Assembly: GCA_023511615.1 (NCBI GenBank)
Contig: JAIMBL010000005.1
Span: forward strand, 1 to 64,000
Reading direction: 5' to 3'
Length of the DNA: 64,000 nucleotides
DNA from: Leptolyngbyaceae cyanobacterium HOT.MB2.61
Lineage (GTDB): Bacteria > Cyanobacteriota > Cyanobacteriia > Leptolyngbyales > Leptolyngbyaceae
Shown piece by piece: positions 49,939 through 57,504 of this stretch (position 1 is its first letter; every line of letters begins with the position of its first letter). The position numbers and the translations under genes are program-made. The notes beneath the pieces were generated by a model, which worked only from the letters and a program-made list of their open reading frames with translations, searched no databases and had not been told where the DNA came from.

Positions 49939-50436
49939 ATGGGCAAGGTTCTGGTGCTCAATGCCTCTTACGAACCGCTCAATATTACGAGCTGGCGTAG
50001 GGCTGTCATCTTGCTAATTAAGGGCAAAGCAGAGCAGGTTGAACACAACGGCAAGTACGTTTATTCTGGCTTTCCCCTTCCTACGGTTATTCGGCTGCGT
50101 CACTATGTCCGGGTACCCTACAAAGAAATTCCCTTGACGCGTCGTAATCTGCTGCATCGAGATAGTCATTCTTGCCAGTACTGTGGCTATACGGGGGATG
50201 AGCTTACACTGGATCATGTGGTACCCCGATCGCGCGGCGGCGGCGATACCTGGGAAAACATCGTAACGGCCTGTGTGCGTTGCAATGTCAAGAAGGGGAA
50301 CCGCACCCCCAAGGAAGCCGGGATGATTCTCCAGGTTCCCCCTCGAAAACCTTACAGTGGACTTTACTTCGAAGTGACGAAACATCTTAAAAACGGTGTT
50401 AACCAGGAGTGGCGTAAATACGTGATTGGTGTGTGA
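49939..50436 (+). CDS. HNH endonuclease family protein
   Basis: CQYCGYTGDELTLDHVVPRSRGGGDTWENIVTACVRCNVKKGNRTPKEAGM. Confidence 0.94.
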   Translation: MGKVLVLNASYEPLNITSWRRAVILLIKGKAEQVEHNGKYVYSGFPLPTVIRLRHYVRVPYKEIPLTRRNLLHRDSHSCQYCGYTGDELTLDHVVPRSRGGGDTWENIVTACVRCNVKKGNRTPKEAGMILQVPPRKPYSGLYFEVTKHLKNGVNQEWRKYVIGV

Positions 50437-50692
50437 CCCTCTGTGTGTGATCGCGGAGGGTCTTGTTTTGGTTTGTCCACTATACCCTCCGTCGCTGGTA
50501 GTGGCCCTTTTCGTGCCTGACCTCTGTGGTCTGACCCCGATTTCCCCCCATTCCTGTGAAGTACCCTTTAGGCTTATGACGTTTTTAGAGTTTTTTGCGA
50601 AGATCAAAGAATCACCTTATCGCATCTAAGTGCTGGCTTCTACCAGATAACTAGGCCGCGATCAGGTAGAGGTTCTGCCGCACTTACCTTTT

Positions 50693-52000
50693 TTGGTTGC
50701 AAGTATGCAAGACTCGCTCCCGTCCCTTGATAATTTGTTAATTGCCCCGGAGGCTAATCCAGTCAATACCTATTCCTCCCCCCTTACCCTTGACTCGACC
50801 GCTATTAAGCCAGTGGCAAAGTCTACGCATCAGACAGAGAGCTTTCAAGCACAGCCGTTTGGTTATGAAGTTCCCCGTTCACTGGAGCAGAGCCAAAAGG
50901 TAGAAGCCCTGCGCCAGACTTTAGATAAGCACCGGGGAGAACGGCAAATTGTGGTCTTGCAAGACTTTCCCGACCCCGATGCCCTGTCTTCGGGTTGGGC
51001 TTACAAGCTCATTGCGCAGAAATTCGACATCCAGTGCGATATTGTCTACGCAGGCACCCTCAGCCACCAGGAGAACATCGCCCTGGTTAAACTGACGAGC
51101 TTACCTGTGCAGCGCTGGGCCCTTCCCACGCTCAAAAGCCGTGACCTTTCAGTTTATCAGGGGTGCGCTCTGGTTGATAACCAGGGAACCACCTGTGGTC
51201 TGGTACCGTCCCTACTTCAGGCTGGAATTCCAATCACGGTTGTCATCGACCATCACAGTATGCAGGAAGACATCAAAGCCGAGTTTGTGGACATTCGCCC
51301 TCATACTCGTGCCACGGCAACTATCTTGACCCAGTATTTGCAGGCGGGGTTGCTGAAGCTGGATAGCAATTCGAGTGAGCATGTCAAGTGTGCCACCTCC
51401 CTCATGCATGGGTTACGGTCTGACACTAATGCCCTCAGACAGGCCCAGGAAGAAGACTTTCTGGCAGCAGCTTTCTTGAGCCGCTACTACGATGCGCAGC
51501 TACTCAATGCAGTCCTTCAGTCCTCCCGTTCCCGCCAGGTGATGGATGTGATTGAGCGATCGCTCAAAAACCGCATTGTGCAAAACAACTTCTCCATTGC
51601 CGGGGTTGGCTACCTGCGCTACGATGACCGGGACGCCATTCCCCAGGCGGCTGATTTCCTCGTCACTGAAGAAAACGTCCACACCGCCGTGGTCTATGGC
51701 ATTGTCCACGACGAAGACGAGGATCTGGAAGTGGTGGTTGGATCCCTGCGAACCAACAAAATTACCCTTGATCCCGATGAATTTATCAAAGAAGCCTTTG
51801 GGCAAGATGCTCAGGGCCGCTTCTTTGGTGGGGGGCGATCGCAGGCAGGCGGCTTTGAAATTCCCCTGGGCTTCCTCTCTGGTTTCACCGAAAGCTCCGA
51901 ATACGCCAAGATGAAGTGGACCGTCTTTGACACCCAGGTGAAGCAAAAACTTCTCCGTCTGGTGAACCCAGAACAGCACTTTCCGAACGGAATGAACTAA
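50693..52000 (+). CDS. DHH/DHHA1 family phosphoesterase
   Basis: DFPDPDALSSGWAYKLIA, VIDHHSMQ, GRFFGGGRSQAGGFEIP. Confidence 0.88.
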   Translation: MVASMQDSLPSLDNLLIAPEANPVNTYSSPLTLDSTAIKPVAKSTHQTESFQAQPFGYEVPRSLEQSQKVEALRQTLDKHRGERQIVVLQDFPDPDALSSGWAYKLIAQKFDIQCDIVYAGTLSHQENIALVKLTSLPVQRWALPTLKSRDLSVYQGCALVDNQGTTCGLVPSLLQAGIPITVVIDHHSMQEDIKAEFVDIRPHTRATATILTQYLQAGLLKLDSNSSEHVKCATSLMHGLRSDTNALRQAQEEDFLAAAFLSRYYDAQLLNAVLQSSRSRQVMDVIERSLKNRIVQNNFSIAGVGYLRYDDRDAIPQAADFLVTEENVHTAVVYGIVHDEDEDLEVVVGSLRTNKITLDPDEFIKEAFGQDAQGRFFGGGRSQAGGFEIPLGFLSGFTESSEYAKMKWTVFDTQVKQKLLRLVNPEQHFPNGMN

Positions 52001-52005
52001 GTACA

Positions 52006-52512
52006 ATGGCAACCCTCGATCTTTACATCATGCGTCATGGATTAGCCGGAGAGCGGGGTACCTATGCTAATGATGACGAACGCCCTTTGACGAGTGAAGG
52101 TAAGAAAAAGACCCGGCAAATTGCCAAACGGCTGACTGAGCTTGAGGTTCAGTTTGACCTGATCCTGACCAGCCCCCTGGTACGGGCAAAGCAAACCGCA
52201 GAAATCCTGCTAGAAGCCGGACTGGCCCAATCTCTGGAAGAGGCGGGTTATCTTGCCCCCGGTGGCGATATTGACGCCTGGATAGACTGGTTGCAGACCT
52301 GGCGGCAATCAGGAAGCAGTCTGGCCCTAGTTGGACATGAACCCGACCTGAGCGAATGGGCCGAAACCCTCGTGTGGGGGAAACCCAAAGGTGCTTTTAT
52401 CCTTAAAAAGGCAGGCATCATTGGGCTGACACTGCCAGAAAGCGGCTCTCCGATCGCCAACAGCGAACTATTCTGGCTGTCCCCACCTCGATTTTTGCTG
52501 GGAAAAGGCTAG
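52006..52512 (+). CDS. sixA: Phosphohistidine phosphatase SixA
   Basis: LYIMRHGLAGE, LILTSPLVRAKQTAEIL, LALVGHEPDLSEW. Confidence 0.93.
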   Translation: MATLDLYIMRHGLAGERGTYANDDERPLTSEGKKKTRQIAKRLTELEVQFDLILTSPLVRAKQTAEILLEAGLAQSLEEAGYLAPGGDIDAWIDWLQTWRQSGSSLALVGHEPDLSEWAETLVWGKPKGAFILKKAGIIGLTLPESGSPIANSELFWLSPPRFLLGKG

Positions 52513-52678
52513 AACCCTCTCGGGGTTTAGTGTTTGTCAATCCAAAATCGCAAATCCAAAATCAAGAATTAGGATAAGTTGCTCTGAAAATGCCCTCATC
52601 CCCAACCCTTCTTCTGCAGGAGAAGGGAGCAGATTTTTATTCTTTGGGGTGCTGAAACTTCAGCATGGAGGATTGGTA

Positions 52679-55327
52679 TTACAACAAATGCAGCGGATCG
52701 ACATCTACGGTCAAACTTACCTCCCTGGGGCAGAGGGCGCGCAGTTCTGAGAGATCGGGCAGGTTTACGGTGGTTTCGGGTGGAAACTTTAATAAAATCT
52801 GCCAGCGATAGCGGTTTGCAATTCGCAAGATAGTTGCTGGAGCTGGACCTAACCGTTCGACGCCTGTGGCTTCTAAAGGGGATAGGGCGGTGGCGACGCG
52901 CTCGGTCGCTTTTTGGACGGCCACCGGATGGGGACTGCTGAACCGGAGCAAAATCAGCCGACCGCAGGGGGGATAGTTCAGGCTGCGGCGATGGGCCAGT
53001 TCTGCATCGGCAAAGGCTTCATAATTCTGGCGTTGCACCGCCTCAATTACCGGGTGCTCTGGCGAATAGGTTTGCAGGATAACTCGTCCGGGGTCATGGC
53101 CTCGCCCGCTACGACCCGCTACCTGGGTCAGGGTTTGAAAGGTGCGCTCACTGGCCCGGTAGTCACTGAAGTGGAGCAACCCATCGGCGGCCACAATCCC
53201 CACCAGCGTGACCTGGGGCAGGTCGATGCCCTTCGTCAACATCTGGGTGCCAATCAACAGATCCGCTTCTCCCTGAGCGAATTGGGTGAGGAGTGCCCGG
53301 TGTGCTCCTTTGGTCCGAGTTGTGTCACTGTCAAACCGAATTGCCCGTAGCTCAGGAAAATGCCGTGCCAGTTCCTGAACCACTCGCTGAGTGCCACTAC
53401 CAAAGTGTTTGAAGTAAGTGGAATCGCAGGCGGGACAGGTGTTGGGCAGGTGTTGGACGTAGTTGCAGTAGTGGCAGCGCAGCAGGGGTTGGGCATCGGC
53501 ATGGACATGGTGATAGGCCAGGGAAACATCACAGTTGGGGCAGGTGACCACATGCCCACAACTGCGACAGGAGACAAAAGTGCTGTGTCCGCGCCGATGG
53601 ATGAATAGAATGCCTTGCTGATTCCGTTCTTGCAGGGTACGGAGAGCCGCCTGGAGCGATCGACTGAAGATGGAGGCATTTCCTTCATGGAGTTCCTGTC
53701 GCATGTCAACCACCTCAATTGGTGGCATGGGGCGGGCGTGGATACGTTGGGTCAGGGAGAGATAAAGGAATTGGGGGGTGGGAAGGGAGGGAGAGAGGGT
53801 GGGAGGGGGTGCTGAGGGCTGAGGGCTGAGGGCTGCGTGAGTTCCGGGCTCCTTTCTTCTTTCGTCTTCCTGACCCCTGATATTCGCCCAACTTTCCAGA
53901 GAAGGTGTGGCTGAACCCAGGATCAGGGGGCAATTTTCCAGTTCGGCACGCCAGTGGGCAACGGTGCGGGCATGGTAGCAGGGGGCGGGCTGGTCTTGCT
54001 TGAAACTGGAGTCGTGTTCCTCATCCAGAATGAGAATGCCCAGGCGGGGGAGGGGGGCAAAGATGGCAGAGCGGGTGCCAATGACAACCTGGGGGCGATC
54101 GCTCAGCATCTGTCGCCAGGTATCGTACCGTTCCCCATCGGAGAGGGCACTGTGATAGACACAAACTTGATTGCCAAACCGGGCCCGGAACCGATCAGTG
54201 AGCTGGGGGGTCAGCCCAATTTCGGGGACCAGCACCAGGGCTGACTGTCCCCGTTCCAGGATGGGCGCGATCGCCTGCAAATAAACTTCCGTTTTTCCGG
54301 AGCCCGTCACTCCATGCAACAACACCTGGGCAAACCCCTCCAACTTCTGGATCTGGGCCAGCGCTACGGCCTGGTCAGGCGTGAGTGGTTTGGGTGTGTC
54401 GGTGGCGATCGTCCCTCCCTGCTCTGAACGCAACACCTCCTGGGGCTGGATGATCAGGCATCCTTTGGCAACCAGTGCCTTTAGAGTCGTCGAACTGGTG
54501 TGGCACATCTGGAGCAGATCCGATAGCCACATTTCTCCGCCCTGCCGCCGCAAAACACCCACAATTTCCTGCTGCCGGGGTGTCAGGTCAGGCAGGGTGA
54601 AAGAGGGTACCAGGGTCACAGCCTGCCGCAGTTTTGGGCGAGGCGGTTCTGGTGGTTCCAGGTAGCTCTCTACCCAGCCCTGTTTCAACAATTCCTGGAG
54701 CCCCCGGCTTGCTCCTCTCACCTGCCGTTGCAGATGCTGCCAGCTAAAGTCACCCGTTTTGCTGGACTGGAGAAGCTGGAGGAGATGCTGGGCGGGGGAA
54801 GAGTGAGGAAAGTTCTGAGTTTTGAGTTCTGAGTTCTGAGTTTTAAGTTCTGGCTCCTGGCTTCTGGTTCCTGGCTTCTCCCCTTCGCCTGACTTTTCAA
54901 CCAGCCGAACGCGACGGCGCGATCGCGCCATTAGTCCAGGCGGTAACGCGACTCGCACCACCTGCATCAAAGGGGTGAAGTAATAGTCAGCAACCTGCTG
55001 GAGGAGAGCCCAATAGTTGGTTGGAAAAAAGCCAGGATGGATGACGGCCTCTACTTCCCGCAATTGAGTCGTGTCCAGGTGGGTGGGTGGACAATGATGA
55101 CAGGCAATTGCGATCGCCCCCACCTGCTGCGCTCCAAATGGCACACTCAAAATGTCACCTGGCTGCACTGTCATATCCGCTGGCAGGCGGTAGGTAAAAA
55201 GCCCCTGCGCCCCTGGGCAATCGACCAGAACATCCACCCAGCCAGCAGGGGTTGAGTAATAAACCTCTCCTGACTCTGCCAGGATTGGAGATAGCAGACC
55301 AGCAAGCCGGGTAGACATAAACATCAA
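52679..55327 (-). CDS. priA: Primosomal replication protein N' (PriA helicase)
   Basis: LLHGVTGSGKTEVYLQAI, LILDEEHDSSFKQD, CRSCGHVVTCPNCDVSL zinc motifs, IGTQMLTKGIDLPQVTLVGI. Confidence 0.96.
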   Translation of the reverse strand: MMFMSTRLAGLLSPILAESGEVYYSTPAGWVDVLVDCPGAQGLFTYRLPADMTVQPGDILSVPFGAQQVGAIAIACHHCPPTHLDTTQLREVEAVIHPGFFPTNYWALLQQVADYYFTPLMQVVRVALPPGLMARSRRRVRLVEKSGEGEKPGTRSQEPELKTQNSELKTQNFPHSSPAQHLLQLLQSSKTGDFSWQHLQRQVRGASRGLQELLKQGWVESYLEPPEPPRPKLRQAVTLVPSFTLPDLTPRQQEIVGVLRRQGGEMWLSDLLQMCHTSSTTLKALVAKGCLIIQPQEVLRSEQGGTIATDTPKPLTPDQAVALAQIQKLEGFAQVLLHGVTGSGKTEVYLQAIAPILERGQSALVLVPEIGLTPQLTDRFRARFGNQVCVYHSALSDGERYDTWRQMLSDRPQVVIGTRSAIFAPLPRLGILILDEEHDSSFKQDQPAPCYHARTVAHWRAELENCPLILGSATPSLESWANIRGQEDERRKEPGTHAALSPQPSAPPPTLSPSLPTPQFLYLSLTQRIHARPMPPIEVVDMRQELHEGNASIFSRSLQAALRTLQERNQQGILFIHRRGHSTFVSCRSCGHVVTCPNCDVSLAYHHVHADAQPLLRCHYCNYVQHLPNTCPACDSTYFKHFGSGTQRVVQELARHFPELRAIRFDSDTTRTKGAHRALLTQFAQGEADLLIGTQMLTKGIDLPQVTLVGIVAADGLLHFSDYRASERTFQTLTQVAGRSGRGHDPGRVILQTYSPEHPVIEAVQRQNYEAFADAELAHRRSLNYPPCGRLILLRFSSPHPVAVQKATERVATALSPLEATGVERLGPAPATILRIANRYRWQILLKFPPETTVNLPDLSELRALCPREVSLTVDVDPLHLL
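53776..53838. repeat. Heptad STRR inside priA (site 1)
   Basis: GGGTGGG AAGGGAG GGAGAGA GGGTGGG AGGGGGT GCTGAGG GCTGAGG GCTGAGG GCTGCGT. Confidence 0.7.
54812..54881. repeat. Heptad STRR inside priA (site 2)
   Basis: Ten consecutive heptads, GTTCTGA GTTTTGA GTTCTGA GTTCTGA GTTTTAA GTTCTGG CTCCTGG CTTCTGG TTCCTGG CTTCTCC. Confidence 0.85.
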
Positions 55328-55753
55328 GATGGAGAAAGCCCTATCCTTTTACCTATCCTTTTAGGGGCTGGCTTTCTGTCCAGCGGTAGAGTGCATTCGC
55401 AAAGGGGATATGAGAGCCTTTTATAGCAAAGCTATCGATGACTGTGCAACGTAACTCGCTGAGATTTTTTAACGCTATCTTGAGGGGAAGATATGCTTTG
55501 TTCTCAGAGGTTTTTCCTTCTCTAATCAAAGAAAAGTTAAGGGGGGGCTCCCCAGACCTTGGAAAAGTAGTGTAGGGTAGAGTAACAAAAATTCAGCCGT
55601 AAGCTCTTAGGTGTGAGGAACAATCGCCGAAGAGGCGTTGACATTTAGACGCTTGAGACCGATGAACCTTTTGTAGTTGAGCAAATTGTAATCGAGCAAA
55701 CAACTTGAGAATCCCTATCCAGTAGCTTAACAACAGCCAAACCAAATCTCTCC

Positions 55754-55919
55754 GGCTCTCCTGAGAGTTTGGTGGTAACTTGCTTATCACCAAAACAAAA
55801 TCAATATTTCAGGAAACAAAATCAATATTTCTTCAGGAAACAAAATCAATATTTCAGGGGTTTTGTTTGAGATGAAAGAGTAGCGTAGGCTACTCTTTCA
55901 CCGGCAAGCCAGGAGAACC
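55754..55919. repeat. MITE-like two-hairpin element, copy d (longest; internal tandem triplication)
   Basis: GGCTCTCCTG...TTTGGTGGTaacttgcttATCACCAAA...(AAACAAAATCAATATTTCAGG-like x3)...GAAAGAGTAGCGTAGGCTACTCTTTC...CAGGAGAACC. Confidence 0.88.
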
Positions 55920-56093
55920 ATCTCTCCTGCTTGAGTGATTGTTTGAACGGCTACTGGTTTTCGACAGATTTGACCCGAATTCAAGGAAATGACTGACTTG
56001 CGCAACGCCTCATACCCGCCGATCATGCCTGTTTACCATACTCGTTCCTACTTATCTTCCAACTCAAGCTCCTGTTAAATTCTCCCTATTCAT

Positions 56094-57320
56094 ATGTATC
56101 AAAAAATCCACCTTTCAGAATCCGTAACTTCATTTCAATCTGAATTGGAACCACTGACCGGTGCGTCTGATTTTGAAGTGATGGATGTCCTTCAAAAGGC
56201 GATCGCCGGTGATCTGCCCGCCGAACCCGATCTGGAAGAGCCTATCGATCACGAAATTGAGGCGATCGACGCCGACTCCCTTCAACCTGAAGAAGTTTCA
56301 GATGAGCCCGAAGACATTTCCCGCCTGGATCAGATTGCTGTCGCTCGCCCCTCCGGCTACAGCAAAACCCTTTCCGACGATGCAGTAGGGGCGTTCTTCA
56401 AAGAAATGGCGCGCTACCCACTGTTAAAGCCCAATGAAGAAGTTGAGCTTGCCCGCTGTGTTCGTTACCTGGTGGAAGTAGAAGAGCTGCAAAATCGGCT
56501 TACCAGTGAACTGGGACGCCTTCCCAGTCGAGCCGAACTAGCGGCTGCTCAGGGTCTTACCGAGCGCCAGTTAGAGCATAAACTTCACCGTAGCCGCGTT
56601 GCCAAACGCAAAATGATCCGCTCCAACTTGCGTCTGGTCGTGTCCATTGCCAAACGCTATCTGAACCGGGGTGTTCCGTTTCTGGATCTGATTCAGGAAG
56701 GTGCCCTGGGCCTCAACCGCGCCACCGAGAAATTTGACCCCGACAAGGGCTACAAATTTTCAACCTACGCCTACTGGTGGATTCGTCAGGGCATCACCCG
56801 CACGATCGCCAATGACGCCCGCACCATTCGTCTGCCAATCCACATTGTCGAAAAGCTAAACAAGCTGAAAAAAGCCCATCGGGATCTGCGCAAAGAGTTG
56901 AATCGCAACCCGACGGAGGCAGAGTTGGCTCAGGCGCTCGACATGCCACCCGACCAGCTTCGCAATTTGCAGCAGGTACGGCGCAAATCCCTGTCGCTGA
57001 ACCACCGGGTTGGCAAAGGGGAAGATACGGAGCTGATGGATTTGCTAGAAGACGGCGACACCCAATCGCCCGAAGCGCAAATGAGTGAAACCATGTTGCG
57101 CCAGGAAATCTGGGATGTGTTGGGCGATGTCTTGACCGAACGGGAGAAAGACATTATTTCTCTCCGCTACGGGCTCACCTCCAGCAAACCCTGCACCCTG
57201 GAAGAAGTGGGAGGTCTGTTCAACCTCTCCCGTGAACGGGTACGCCAGATTCAGAGCAAGGCAATGCGGAAGCTGCGTCGTCCTCAAATTGCGGAACGGC
57301 TGAAGAGCTGGTTGGGATAA
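56094..57320 (+). CDS. RNA polymerase sigma factor, RpoD/group 2 sigma-70 (SigC-like)
   Basis: RSNLRLVVSIAKRYLNRGVPFLDLIQEGALGLNRATEKFDPDKGYKFSTYAYWWIRQGITR; EKDIISLRYGL; LSRERVRQIQSKAMRKLR. Confidence 0.94.
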   Translation: MYQKIHLSESVTSFQSELEPLTGASDFEVMDVLQKAIAGDLPAEPDLEEPIDHEIEAIDADSLQPEEVSDEPEDISRLDQIAVARPSGYSKTLSDDAVGAFFKEMARYPLLKPNEEVELARCVRYLVEVEELQNRLTSELGRLPSRAELAAAQGLTERQLEHKLHRSRVAKRKMIRSNLRLVVSIAKRYLNRGVPFLDLIQEGALGLNRATEKFDPDKGYKFSTYAYWWIRQGITRTIANDARTIRLPIHIVEKLNKLKKAHRDLRKELNRNPTEAELAQALDMPPDQLRNLQQVRRKSLSLNHRVGKGEDTELMDLLEDGDTQSPEAQMSETMLRQEIWDVLGDVLTEREKDIISLRYGLTSSKPCTLEEVGGLFNLSRERVRQIQSKAMRKLRRPQIAERLKSWLG

Positions 57321-57373
57321 ACCTCACTAGCCGTCATCGTTCAACTCAAAAGTCATGACGATTTGGGCACTGT
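57321..57373. repeat. Short dispersed repeat, copy 2
   Basis: AACTCAAAAGTCATGACGATTTGGGCACT vs AACTCAAAAATCATTACGATTTGGGCACT at 49786-49814. Confidence 0.6.
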
Positions 57374-57504
57374 AGCAATCCTGTCTGGATTGTGAAAAGG
57401 CATTCTGCACAAATCCCTTTTCACAAAGCCCTTTCATTTCACGAATCATTTAGGATTGCCATATCTTCTACTGAAACAAAGTAGCATCTGAAGGTTTACC
57501 TTTA

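Noticed and set aside
49939-50436. HNH gene as a homing endonuclease/intron remnant
   Set aside because: It stands alone with its own start and stop and resembles the widespread cyanobacterial HNH family; no split host gene or intron structure was seen around it.
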